DNA of 45,725 bases from Pseudorhizobium endolithicum (lineage in GTDB: Bacteria; Pseudomonadota; Alphaproteobacteria; Rhizobiales; Rhizobiaceae). The stretch spans positions 2,343 to 48,067 of the forward strand of contig NZ_CABFWF030000011.1 in NCBI RefSeq assembly GCF_902153245.2, written 5' to 3'. This document shows positions 8,570-17,270 of the stretch, piece after piece. A model generated the notes under the pieces. It was given only the letters and a program-made list of their open reading frames with translations, did no database searches and was not told the DNA's origin. Both the position numbers and the translations under genes were made by a program. Each line of letters opens with the position of its first letter. The first letter of the stretch is position 1.

Positions 8570-9811
8570 TCAACCGCGCCCGTGACTTGCTCGCGAACGC
8601 CGCGCAAGAGAATCCACGATGACGGCTATGGCGAGGACCCCACCAGTGATCATGTAACGTAGACTGGAAGGCAGGTTTAGGAGCGTCAGACCATTGGATA
8701 TTGCCTGGATCACAATCACCCCTAGCAGGGCTGAGTAGGCGCTTCCTCGTCCCCCGAATAGGCTCGTTCCGCCAATAACCGCAGCAGCAATCGCGTTAAG
8801 ATTGACATCTCCCGTGCCGGCCTGCTGGCTTGAAGACGCCAGGCGAGATGCGGACAAGATACCACCGAGGGCGGCAAGGCTCGAACACAGCACGAAGGCA
8901 GAAAGGTAGATGCGCTTGATGTTGATCCCGGCGCGCCTGGCCGCTTCGCGGTTTCCGCCTACCGCGAACATCGAGCGGCCCCATTTCGTGCGGGTCAAAG
9001 CGTAGTTCATCACAACAACCAGAAGCGCGAACAAGCCAAACATCCATGGCACGCCTCGCCCAAGGTTCAGATACCAGACTGCGAACTCCAGAGTGGCAGT
9101 CAAGGCAATGACTTTTGCAAGAAGGATGCCCATCGGCTGCGCCGTCAGCCCTACTTCCTTGCGCTCCTTGGCGACCCGCAAACCTGCATAAAGGAAGATG
9201 AGACCTGGAAGAACTGCGACTGCATGAGAAAACCAGTCAGGCATGATCCAAAGTTGGCCGAACTTAACCAGCGGTGACGCATATGGCAGGTTGATCGAAC
9301 CCGTATTGCCGAGCAGGTAAAGCTGACAGCCTAAAAGCGCCAATAGGCCCGCCAAAGTGGAAATGAAGCTCGGCATCCCAATCCAATTGAACAGCGATGC
9401 GTAAATGGCACCCACCAACGCGCCCGCTGCAACGGCGATCAGGATCGCGAGCGGGATGGGCACCCCCATGTTTACCCAGAAGACGCCAAGTAGCGCGGAT
9501 GCCAATCCACTCATTGATCCGACGGAAAGGTCAATCTCACCGAGCATCAAGACGCAGACGATCCCAAGCGAGATGACGCCAACCGTGGCGCAATCGAACA
9601 GGAGATTGACCAGGTTGTTGGGCGCGAGAAACAGCGGATTGAGGCTCGTAAAAACCGCAGAAATCACCACCAGTCCAACCGCAACAGGCAACATTCCCAA
9701 GTCGCCAGAGCGTACACGGTCTACGAAGGCCGAGACTGTGCCCATGATGCTATCATCATGACTGACCCGTTCGTCTGCACGATCCAAGGGCTTGTTCAAT
9801 GTCTTGCTCAT
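8570..9811 (-). CDS. Sugar ABC transporter permease (RbsC/XylH type)
   Basis: A 413-residue, very hydrophobic protein of the branched-chain/ribose-type permease family (BPD_transp_2). It has a ~40-residue cytosolic N terminus, then about ten or more membrane segments. The family loop GEIDLSVGSMSGLASALLG and the cytosolic coupling segment GRSMFAVGGNREAARRAGIN, which docks onto the ATPase, are present. Its length and the extra segment around AGLRVAKERKEVGL are closer to XylH-like permeases than to RbsC. The start ATG overlaps the ATPase stop by four bases (ATGA), so the two are translationally coupled. It should import the pentitol delivered by the binding protein encoded at the head of the operon. 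Confidence 0.92.
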   Translation of the reverse strand: MSKTLNKPLDRADERVSHDDSIMGTVSAFVDRVRSGDLGMLPVAVGLVVISAVFTSLNPLFLAPNNLVNLLFDCATVGVISLGIVCVLMLGEIDLSVGSMSGLASALLGVFWVNMGVPIPLAILIAVAAGALVGAIYASLFNWIGMPSFISTLAGLLALLGCQLYLLGNTGSINLPYASPLVKFGQLWIMPDWFSHAVAVLPGLIFLYAGLRVAKERKEVGLTAQPMGILLAKVIALTATLEFAVWYLNLGRGVPWMFGLFALLVVVMNYALTRTKWGRSMFAVGGNREAARRAGINIKRIYLSAFVLCSSLAALGGILSASRLASSSQQAGTGDVNLNAIAAAVIGGTSLFGGRGSAYSALLGVIVIQAISNGLTLLNLPSSLRYMITGGVLAIAVIVDSLARRSRASHGRG

Positions 9812-10620
9812 GCCCGCGGCCCTTCGACTTCCAGCGACTTGCGTTGATTTCGGCGCGACACTGCATTTTCGGTTGCACCTGTGATTGCCGCCACGAGCTC
9901 CTGATTGCTGGACTCTGGGTCAAAGACGCCATTGTTGCGCCCCAGACGCAGCACAACGATCCGGTCCGCGACGGCCCGTACGTCTTCCATGTTATGGCTA
10001 ATCATAATGACGCCAAGGCCACGCTCACGTACCCGCTCAATCAGGTTCAGCACCTCCGCAGTCTGAGCTACACCAAGTGCTGCCGTCGGCTCGTCGAGCA
10101 TGATGATCTTCGGATCCAGAAGCAGAGATCTGGCAATGGCGACTGTCTGACGCTGTCCGCCCGAAAGAGATGCTATCGGCTCACGGACTGAGGGGATCCT
10201 GGCCGCCAGTTCTTGCAGCAAGGTCCACGCCCGAACTTCCATCTGCACTTCATCCAGACGATATGGGTTGAGTTCGTGCCCGAGGAACAGGTTGGCCACC
10301 ACATCAAGATTCTCACAAAGGGCAAGATCCTGGAAGACGGTCGCAATACCCAGGTTCAGAGCGGTTGCCGGGTTGCTCAGCACAACCTCTTGGCCCATGA
10401 ACTTGATCGACCCAGAGGTCGGCTGGTGCACACCTGCAAGTACTTTCACCAAGGTGGATTTTCCGGCACCGTTGTCGCCGACAAGGGCAACCACCTCTCC
10501 GGCTCGCACTTCAAGATCAATCTCCGTCAAAGCAGAGACAGCGCCGAACTTTTTCGAAATTCCGGTAAGGCTGAGTATCACCTCGCCAGCGACAGGTGAC
10601 CCACTTGAAAGCGTCATCAT
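9808..10620 (-). CDS. Sugar ABC transporter ATP-binding protein (single domain)
   Basis: An ABC ATPase with one nucleotide-binding domain (~270 residues), as in the FrcA-type sugar systems of rhizobia and unlike the tandem RbsA/XylG type; two copies must pair in the transporter. Walker A is GDNGAGKST, the Q loop lies in TVFQDLAL, the signature is LSGGQRQ, Walker B is IIMLDEPTAALG and the switch His lies in MISHNMEDV. Two adjacent ATG codons (10620 and 10617) follow a GAGG, and the second has the better spacing. It is separated from the binding-protein gene by a hairpin and overlaps the permease gene by four bases. Confidence 0.93.
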   Translation of the reverse strand: MMTLSSGSPVAGEVILSLTGISKKFGAVSALTEIDLEVRAGEVVALVGDNGAGKSTLVKVLAGVHQPTSGSIKFMGQEVVLSNPATALNLGIATVFQDLALCENLDVVANLFLGHELNPYRLDEVQMEVRAWTLLQELAARIPSVREPIASLSGGQRQTVAIARSLLLDPKIIMLDEPTAALGVAQTAEVLNLIERVRERGLGVIMISHNMEDVRAVADRIVVLRLGRNNGVFDPESSNQELVAAITGATENAVSRRNQRKSLEVEGPRA

Positions 10621-10657
10621 TGACCTCAACAACCTGTTCAGAGGACGGATTCAGCAC

Positions 10658-10682
10658 CCGGCTGGAGGGAGGTACCAGCCGG
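10658..10682 (-). promoter_or_regulatory. Intercistronic hairpin between binding-protein and ATPase genes
   Basis: A perfect 8-bp inverted repeat, CCGGCTGG / CCAGCCGG with a 9-base loop, lies in the ~100-base gap after the binding-protein stop. No T tract follows it. In many ABC operons such hairpins protect the upstream message from 3' exonucleases or cause partial termination, so that more binding protein than membrane subunits is made. Confidence 0.6.
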
Positions 10683-10727
10683 ATGCTACCTGTCGGCGCT
10701 TAAAGGCACAGACAGGGAGTTGCACTC

Positions 10728-11774
10728 TTACTTCGTTATACCGAGGGCCTTGCAACCCTCTGCGTACTCACCCGTGCACACCTCTTCAGGGGTCTGGATG
10801 CCCTTGTCAAAGATCTCCGCCTTGATGTTCTCGGCTGTGACAACGGCAGGTACAAAAAGCTCCGACGGCGTATTGTAGAGTTCGGTCTTGGCCTCCGGCG
10901 TTTCACCGTTGAGGAACTGCACGGCAACCTTGGCAGCGGCTGCCGCCACGATTTCCGACGGCTTGGAGATCGTGTTGTACTGATCTCCCGAGATGATCAA
11001 TTGTAGGGCAGCAATGACGGCATCATTGCCCGTCACAGGGGGAACCGGATCAACGCCAGCTGCCTTGAATGCCGCGATCGCCCCACCTGCCGTACCATCA
11101 TTGGCCGCAGCAACACCTTTGATCTCATCGCCAAAGCGCGTGATCTGGCCAGCGGCCCATTCCTGCGCCTTGCTTGGCATCCAGTCAGGTGTGTCATACT
11201 CCGCCAGCGTCTTGAAACCTGAACCTTCCAGACCACGATGAATGCCATCACGGATCAATCCTGCAGCCGCGTCAGTCGGCGACCCATTGATTTGCAGGAC
11301 TCCAGAACCTTCAGGAATGCCTTCAGCCTTCATATGCTCGACTAGTGACTTCGCGATCTCATATCCGAGCCCCTCATTGTCGAATGACACATAGTAGTCT
11401 GCGGGAGTGTCCGGGATTGGTCTATCATAGGCGATCACCTTGATGTCCTGAGACTGCGCAAGGCTCACGAGAGCGGCAGCAGCAGATGAATCTACCGGAT
11501 CGAGGACAATCACCTTCGCACCTTGCGTGATCGCCGAGTTGAACTGCTGTTGCTGCAGCGACATATCGGCATTGGCGTTTTGGTAGATGACCGTGCAGTC
11601 GGGGCAAAGCTTAGCCATCTCAGCCTTGAAGCCCGGATAATCATGTTCTTCGTAGCGGGTAGAGCCCTGGTCAGGCATCAGGAATGCCACGGTGCCGCTT
11701 GTCTGAGCAGTCGCTGCACTTCCAGTCATCAAGGCCGCCAGCCCGACAGCAGCGTATAACAGATGGGTTCTCAT
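10728..11774 (-). CDS. Periplasmic sugar-binding protein of the pentitol ABC transporter
   Basis: A 348-residue substrate-binding protein of the ribose/xylose class (Peripla_BP_4). The Sec signal peptide is MRTHLLYAAVGLAALMTGSA with likely cleavage at ATA-Q. The mature part has the two-lobed pattern, with KVIVLDPVDSSAAAALV and VIAYDRPIPDTPADYYVSFDNE in lobe 1 and GVAAANDGTAGGAIAAFKAAG in the hinge/lobe 2 region, most like xylose-binding XylF. An open frame extends 54 codons upstream, but the start at 11774 is preceded by a strong GGAGGAGAG and yields the signal peptide. It is the first gene of the leftward operon, divergent from the LacI-type regulator. Confidence 0.93.
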   Translation of the reverse strand: MRTHLLYAAVGLAALMTGSAATAQTSGTVAFLMPDQGSTRYEEHDYPGFKAEMAKLCPDCTVIYQNANADMSLQQQQFNSAITQGAKVIVLDPVDSSAAAALVSLAQSQDIKVIAYDRPIPDTPADYYVSFDNEGLGYEIAKSLVEHMKAEGIPEGSGVLQINGSPTDAAAGLIRDGIHRGLEGSGFKTLAEYDTPDWMPSKAQEWAAGQITRFGDEIKGVAAANDGTAGGAIAAFKAAGVDPVPPVTGNDAVIAALQLIISGDQYNTISKPSEIVAAAAAKVAVQFLNGETPEAKTELYNTPSELFVPAVVTAENIKAEIFDKGIQTPEEVCTGEYAEGCKALGITK

Positions 11775-12010
11775 ATTCTCTCTCCTCCTCGAGATTAGAC
11801 GGCGGCTAAGGTGATTCCAACTTCTCCACGAACAGCCCCACGTAAGCCCGCGGGAGTGGCTGCTGTGAAGAACAAGGCAAACAACCCATTTAGCTCGTCC
11901 AGCGCGATAATCACTGCACAACCGATAGAGCTCCATTGCTCAACCGATGTAGCAGACTTGCATAAGTGATTTCGGCCTGTCAAGTTGGCAACTCTCGCAG
12001 GAGAAAGAGT
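11775..12010. promoter_or_regulatory. Divergent promoter region between pentitol operon and LacI-type regulator
   Basis: This 236-base region must contain both promoters. It holds two copies of CAACCGAT (11919-11926 and 11941-11948) in direct orientation, 22 bases apart, about two helical turns. I do not see a classical 14-base LacI-family palindrome, so operator placement is open. Confidence 0.5.
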
Positions 12011-13039
12011 TTGACGAAGTCGCAGAATGCATCCGGGAAACGGCTGACGATTTATGATGTGGCAGAGCTCGCTGGAGCCTCGCCGACCGCCGTAAGTTCA
12101 GTCCTGAATGGCACCTGGAAGAAGCGTAGGATCAGCGCAGCGCTGGCAGAACGCATCACGCGCATTGCGGACGAAAACGGCTATTCACTGAACATGCAGG
12201 CAAGCGGCCTCCGCCGTGAAAGCTCCCGCCTGATTGGGATGATTGTGCCCAAGTATGACAACCGCTACTTCGGATCCATTGTGGAGAAGTTTGAAACCAG
12301 AGCTCGCGAACGTGGCCTGTTCCCTATCGTCACCTGCACACAGCGTAATCCGGAACTGGAGGTGCAAGCTGCTCGTGCCATGATCTCCCATCAAGTGGAC
12401 TGCCTTGTCGCTACGGGCGCCACTGATCCGGATCGCATCACCAGGCTCTGCGCAAAAGCACGTGTGCGATCCTTCAACCTTGATCTCCCAGGAAAGCTGG
12501 CTCCTTCAGTAATTTCCGACAATTTTGGCGGAGCCTTCGCACTGACCAAGCGGATCCTTGTTGCCTCAGCCAGTACGCGAGCTCCCAATGAACCCCTGCT
12601 TTACGTGGGCGGCCGCTCTGATCATAACACGACGGAACGAATTCGAGGCTTCACGGAAGCGCATCAAGAGGCAGGTATCTCTGTAGACCCGTCAATGATC
12701 CTGGCGACAGGGTACGCTCCCGACAAGGCAGAAGCTGCTTTGCGCGAACTGGCCGCGCGACGGGGGAAGCTTCCGGCTGCCATGTTCGTTAATTCTACGA
12801 TACCGCTTGAGGGCGTGATGCGGTGGATCAAAACAAGCCGCCACTTCGGGGATCATCTTCCCCATATCGGATGCTTTGACTGGGACCCGATAGTCCCCAT
12901 CCTAAACGAGTACATCGTGATGCTCCGTCAGGACGTTCCCGGCATGTTGGACGCATTATTCAAACTGATCGACGGTGAGGCGGCTACCCCACGGCTCGTG
13001 GAAGTGCCAACCCTCTTTGCATCGCTGAACACAGATTGA
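12011..13039 (+). CDS. LacI-family transcriptional regulator of the pentitol operon
   Basis: A 342-residue regulator with an N-terminal helix-turn-helix (LTIYDVAELAGASPTAVSSVLNG) and hinge helix region (NMQASGLRRESSRLIGMIVP), followed by a periplasmic-binding-protein-like ligand domain. The frame is open from GTG at 11966. TTG at 12011 has AGGAG seven bases before it (11999-12003) and gives the usual N-terminal length, so I choose it. It is transcribed away from the pentitol operon and most likely represses or activates it according to ribitol or a derived sugar. The C terminus shows the expected effector-pocket pattern (IGCFDWDPIVPILNEYIVMLRQD). Confidence 0.88.
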   Translation: MTKSQNASGKRLTIYDVAELAGASPTAVSSVLNGTWKKRRISAALAERITRIADENGYSLNMQASGLRRESSRLIGMIVPKYDNRYFGSIVEKFETRARERGLFPIVTCTQRNPELEVQAARAMISHQVDCLVATGATDPDRITRLCAKARVRSFNLDLPGKLAPSVISDNFGGAFALTKRILVASASTRAPNEPLLYVGGRSDHNTTERIRGFTEAHQEAGISVDPSMILATGYAPDKAEAALRELAARRGKLPAAMFVNSTIPLEGVMRWIKTSRHFGDHLPHIGCFDWDPIVPILNEYIVMLRQDVPGMLDALFKLIDGEAATPRLVEVPTLFASLNTD

Positions 13040-13399
13040 TCAAAAGGGAGGGGCAGGAGCAGGCTACACTTCGATCAACTGCTGCAATCGTCCGACGCCG
13101 CGATAAACACCTCCAAGAGCAAGCTCGATCATGCGGCAAGGCCGGATGGTTGGACTATCGAGAAGGTCTCTTGGACTGCGAGGCTTGACAGCTAGCTGGT
13201 GCATCGGCCAGCACCGGCAGGATGCAAAGCTTCGAATGAGATCAATGCGCTGGACGTGATCTAGCAACCAAACGCCCTGGTTTCTGACCCCCGACAGCCC
13301 GTACTGCGGATGCGCGTCCTGCCCCGATCGTCCAAAGTCGACCCGAGGCGCCCCTTCTTTCTATCAAGGAGCATCCGAGTCGGACCGGGTGGAGCTTGA
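13040..13399. other. Gene-free stretch between the LacI-type regulator and GGDEF-EAL gene
   Basis: About 360 bases between two genes that converge (regulator rightward, GGDEF-EAL leftward). I see no credible gene, repeat or clear terminator here. Confidence 0.5.
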
Positions 13400-15571
13400 T
13401 CAAAGGCACTCACGTTCACGCGGCCGATCTAACATCGCGTGAAGCTCAACCCGTGATATCGGCCTGGATAGGAGAAACCCTTGAAGAGCGTCGCACCCAA
13501 GCGATTGAAGAACCATTTTCTGCTCAAGGGTCTCCACACCTTCGGCTGTCGTCTGAAGGCCTTTCGCGCGGGCCATAGAGATTATCGCCTGAACGACAGC
13601 CGAACTGTCCCCGGGGCTCAAGGCGTCGATGAAGGACTTATCAATCTTGATGCGGTCGACGTGCAGGTTCTGCAGACGACCGAAAGACGAGTATCCGGCG
13701 CCGAAATCGTCGAGGGCAAAGCTTACGCCCGCCGCCCTCAAGGTAGCTATGGCCACGGCAGCTTGGCTTTTTTCTTCAAGCTGAAGGCTCTCGGTAATCT
13801 CAATCTCTAGCCTATCTGGATCGACACCAAATTTTGCCAGCGTCGATAGAACGTGCAGGGGGTAAGCGTCTGAAGATAGCTCTAGAGGTGATGCATTTAT
13901 CGAAATCGTGAGATCCTGGTAAGGCCCAAGCGCCTCACACGCCTGTTCAAGCACGATGCGGCCGAGCTCACTAATGATGCCAAGCTCTTCTGCCAAGGGA
14001 ACGAATACATCTGGTGAGATCACTCCCTGCTTTGGATGCCGCCACCTCGCCAGGGCTTCGACACCATTGAGAGCTCCCGTGTCGGCAGCGTAAACTGGCT
14101 GGTAGACAGTCTCGATCTGCACCTTCTTATCAATGGCGGCTCTAAGCTCTCGCTCCATCTTTCGACGCCCCTGAAGCAGGTCATCCATGTGCTTACCAAA
14201 GATTGCAAAGCGGCCACGGCCCGCAGCTTTTGCATGATAAAGAGCAATATCTGCCTTTCGACTTGCCTCCGGGAATTCCGTGGCGTCATCGCATACTGCG
14301 ACCCCGACGCTCGCGCCTATTTTCACTCGATTACCTTGAAGTTCGAAAGGTTCACTGAGATCGCGGATCACCTGCTCCGCAGCACCGGCCGCCCGTTCCC
14401 CGGTGGCACCGGGCAAAAGTGCCGTGAACTCGTCGCCACCAATCCTGCCTATGACGGCGCCAGGAAGAGCATGACGCAGTCTAACGGCGACTGCGGTGAT
14501 CAACTCATCCCCGACCGGATGTCCGAACGTATCATTCACCTCTTTGAAGCGATCGAGGTCAATGAACAGAATTGAGGAGGGTTCGTCCGGATTCGATGCG
14601 TCAAGCTCGGCAATCGCAGCGTCACTGAAACCGACACGGTTGAGCAGGCCTGTAAGAGGGTCATGATGCGCAAGGTGACGTAGCTGTGCGTGGCTTGCTT
14701 CCAGACGAACGGAACGGCGCTGCAGAACTAAGCTAAAAACGCCAAGAGAGACGAAGACGCCTACGATTGCGATGCCTGTTGAGGGAAGAGTCGCATAGAA
14801 GACGCTTCTACCAGGTTGAAATGGCGTCCAGAGGAAGTAGCCGATGACGTTTCCGTTGCGGGAGTGCAGTTCCGCCGCTGCATACTCTCCATCCTCCGGC
14901 GGCTGCCAAGAGAAGTGCAGGTGATCGAGTTGGTATTCCTTTGCAGTGACATCTGTGAAGCTGCCGTCGAGAAAACGAAACGCGACATGGATGTGCTCTT
15001 GGCCAGGCTCCTGCTCTATGTCGCCAGTGTCCGAAACGATTGGCTTAGCGCTTACTACTGCCGGCCGGCCTTCCAGGATGATCAGGTCACTTTCCCCAAT
15101 GGTGAGAACTTGATCAGTGACCCCGGTCTCGTCGCCTGAGGTTAGTCGTTCTCTCAGTCGGGCGACTTGAGGCTGATAAGCCTGACGCAGCTTATTTAGG
15201 GACAGGCCGTCACCACCGGCAATGAAGTGATAGATCGGCTGGTTTTCCGAATCGATCACGACCAGCGCGTCATGTTGGAAGTACGAGTTCATCCAGCTAC
15301 CGAGGTTGACCTCCATCCATTCATGGTCCGCTTCCCTTGTTTTAACGACGGCGTCATCCCAAACCGTTGCACTCTCCTGATCATGCGCAATGCCGATCTG
15401 GAGCTTAGACACGATTAACCTGACGAGGTTCTGTTGCCGATCTACAGCCAAAATATCATTTTCGACGGCAGACCACCGCAAGCTCACGATCACGAGGCAG
15501 GCTGCGGAAGCTGTGATGATAAGGGGAAGAGCGAAAGCGAGAAGAAATCGGGATTTGAATACTTTAACCAT
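13400..15571 (-). CDS. CHASE4-like sensor GGDEF-EAL protein (c-di-GMP metabolism)
   Basis: A 723-residue inner-membrane protein. TM1 spans ~8-32. A periplasmic domain (~33-262) carries the CHASE4-like motif ATVWDDAVV and a conserved W-M-E-V-N-L segment, and TM2 spans ~264-284. A GGDEF domain (~300-455) has an intact GGDEF motif at 378-382 and DPLTGLLNR at its start, so cyclase activity is possible. I see no RxxD inhibition site in the usual position before it. The EAL domain (~480-720) has EAL at 505-507 and the metal-site motif DDFGAGYSSFGRL, consistent with a phosphodiesterase. Which activity dominates cannot be told. It is monocistronic; the start ATG follows directly on the membrane anchor. 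Confidence 0.93.
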   Translation of the reverse strand: MVKVFKSRFLLAFALPLIITASAACLVIVSLRWSAVENDILAVDRQQNLVRLIVSKLQIGIAHDQESATVWDDAVVKTREADHEWMEVNLGSWMNSYFQHDALVVIDSENQPIYHFIAGGDGLSLNKLRQAYQPQVARLRERLTSGDETGVTDQVLTIGESDLIILEGRPAVVSAKPIVSDTGDIEQEPGQEHIHVAFRFLDGSFTDVTAKEYQLDHLHFSWQPPEDGEYAAAELHSRNGNVIGYFLWTPFQPGRSVFYATLPSTGIAIVGVFVSLGVFSLVLQRRSVRLEASHAQLRHLAHHDPLTGLLNRVGFSDAAIAELDASNPDEPSSILFIDLDRFKEVNDTFGHPVGDELITAVAVRLRHALPGAVIGRIGGDEFTALLPGATGERAAGAAEQVIRDLSEPFELQGNRVKIGASVGVAVCDDATEFPEASRKADIALYHAKAAGRGRFAIFGKHMDDLLQGRRKMERELRAAIDKKVQIETVYQPVYAADTGALNGVEALARWRHPKQGVISPDVFVPLAEELGIISELGRIVLEQACEALGPYQDLTISINASPLELSSDAYPLHVLSTLAKFGVDPDRLEIEITESLQLEEKSQAAVAIATLRAAGVSFALDDFGAGYSSFGRLQNLHVDRIKIDKSFIDALSPGDSSAVVQAIISMARAKGLQTTAEGVETLEQKMVLQSLGCDALQGFLLSRPISRVELHAMLDRPRERECL

Positions 15572-16152
15572 ACCTGAGCCACATCAGCTTGAATTAGCCT
15601 ACCCTAATTCAGAGAGCTTAATGCTCTCGATGCAGCCATGGTCTTCAAAGGGTTAATCTCGCTCCAGGCCTCCCGGAAGGAGCTCAAAGCTTGCGGTGGT
15701 GGTGACCTTATCCCCTGGCTGGGCTCCTGTATATCAGGGAGGTGGATGTTCTACCGGATTGGCAAAGCCGCGGTCCTGGGCGAAGCCTGATCATGACCTT
15801 GATCGATGCAGGTCGCCGCAGGCGACCTGCAGGTGTGACATCGACCATGGATCGGTTTGCACTTTCAACGCGCCGTTCTATGAGAAGCTGATTCAGGGTT
15901 GTGGAAGATGATGCCCTTCCTCAGCATCTAAGGAGCAGCCTTGAACGACAAGTGGCAAGTGATTCACTTTCGCCGAGGAGCCATGGCTCTGCTATTACCG
16001 GTTTGCTTATTATGTTCGGTGACCGGCGCACGGCACACGGGTATCTCATTTTGTTTACAGCCCTAAGCGTCAAGGTGTCGAGGGAAAGGCCTACGCCTAG
16101 CCTACCTCTGCAAAAGCCCTGAAGCCGGAGTAGATGCATCCCACAGCTTCTG
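15572..16152. other. Long non-coding stretch with a perfect inverted repeat
   Basis: About 580 bases without a gene I can support. Short frames such as the one ending in TFNAPFYEKLIQG (around 15850-15905) look protein-like but have no start site and may be decayed coding sequence. The region must contain the promoter of the GGDEF-EAL gene. The main structural feature is the hairpin at 15807-15831. Confidence 0.45.
15807..15831. repeat. Perfect inverted repeat with 11-bp arms
   Basis: TGCAGGTCGCC, three-base spacer GCA, GGCGACCTGCA. There is no T tract on either side. It could be a REP/RIME-type palindrome, a bidirectional transcription barrier or a protein-binding site. Confidence 0.7.
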
Positions 16153-17220
16153 TCAGTGAGAGGCTTTGCCGCGTTCCCAATACCAAGCTACGCACTGGCT
16201 CTTGCGGTCTTGGCCTCGTTCCCTGAGATAGGAGCGTATAGCACGTGCGTCGGTCTTCTCGCACGCTACCCAGGTGTAGGTTCCAGGTGTACTTGTGGCG
16301 ATCGCCGACTTGACCGTGCGCTGGAACCTGTCACATTCCTCTTCGAGGTAGGTCTTACGGTGCAGCCAGCGGACCTCGATTGCAGCCTTGCTTGGTAGTG
16401 ACTGCTCCTCGTCCTCGTCTTCAACCTCGATGATTGCCTTTATGCAGCATTCAGCAGGAGCTTCGGCGGCGATGCGTGCAATCGCCGGAAGAGCAGTCTC
16501 GTCACCAGCGAGAAGCAGGTTGTCGGCCTTCGGAAGGCTTCCGCCGGGCCCGATCAAAGCTATCCTGTCTCCAGGCTGTGCGTCACGAGCAAAATCAGCA
16601 CCGGGAGTCCTCACTCCTGGAGCGGGATGCTGGAGGAAGTCCATCCACAATTCCCGGCGTTCGGGATCAACCGCGCGGATGGTGTACACGCGTGCCGTTA
16701 TCTCGTCCTCACCCTTGGGCCATGCTATGCGCCCATCATCGCCGAGACCTGGCCAAACTGGCGATCTTCCTTTTGGCGGAACAAGGACGCGAACATGAAC
16801 ATCACCACCGATGAACGGTGTGATGTCCTGACAAGCGACTTTAACCCGGCGCATACGTGGCGTCACGTCTTCAGCCGAAACGACGGTAGCCTCATGCAAA
16901 TTCGGCAGCCTCGAAACCTCTGCCGCATTCACCCAGGAAAGCTCGAACGGCTCCTCATTGGCAAAGTAGAAGAGGTGCTCCGCAATCATGTTGCGGGTCA
17001 GATGCAGCGCCTCCTCCGATGGGCAAGCCAACTCAATCAACAGCCGCTGATCAGCAAGCTTGATCTCGGCTGTTCCGGTGTCGTTCTTGAGGAATACTGA
17101 GTTTTCCGTTCGTTGCACGTCAGAGTGCTCCACGAAATGCTCGCAGATTTCGTCAAGCATAGACCGCGGGTCCATCGGCACGGCAACGCCGGAAAGCCTG
17201 TACGTTTGCATTGTATCCAT
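16153..17220 (-). CDS. Siderophore-interacting ferric reductase (DUF2218 + SIP domains)
   Basis: A 355-residue protein with an N-terminal ~95-residue DUF2218-like domain and a C-terminal FAD-binding siderophore-interacting (ViuB/SIP) domain. Visible motifs are the FAD-binding RVYTIRAVDPERREL, the segment GPGGSLPKADNLLLAGDETALPAI split over two strands, and the closing CVAWYWERGKASH typical of SIP proteins (Y-W-x-x-G). The family reduces Fe(III)-siderophores in the cytoplasm with NAD(P)H-derived electrons, releasing iron. It is the third gene of the siderophore operon, 50 bases after the importer gene. The frame opens at TTG 17244, but ATG 17220 has AGGAAA seven bases upstream. Confidence 0.9.
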   Translation of the reverse strand: MDTMQTYRLSGVAVPMDPRSMLDEICEHFVEHSDVQRTENSVFLKNDTGTAEIKLADQRLLIELACPSEEALHLTRNMIAEHLFYFANEEPFELSWVNAAEVSRLPNLHEATVVSAEDVTPRMRRVKVACQDITPFIGGDVHVRVLVPPKGRSPVWPGLGDDGRIAWPKGEDEITARVYTIRAVDPERRELWMDFLQHPAPGVRTPGADFARDAQPGDRIALIGPGGSLPKADNLLLAGDETALPAIARIAAEAPAECCIKAIIEVEDEDEEQSLPSKAAIEVRWLHRKTYLEEECDRFQRTVKSAIATSTPGTYTWVACEKTDARAIRSYLRERGQDRKSQCVAWYWERGKASH

Positions 17221-17270
17221 CAGTGATTTCCTGAAGCGCCTCAAAGTAACGAGCGTCTTTGCGCTTTGTG

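Noticed and set aside
11775..11936. 54-codon N-terminal extension of the sugar-binding protein
   Set aside because: It would bury the signal peptide inside the protein; the start at 11774 has a strong ribosome-binding site.
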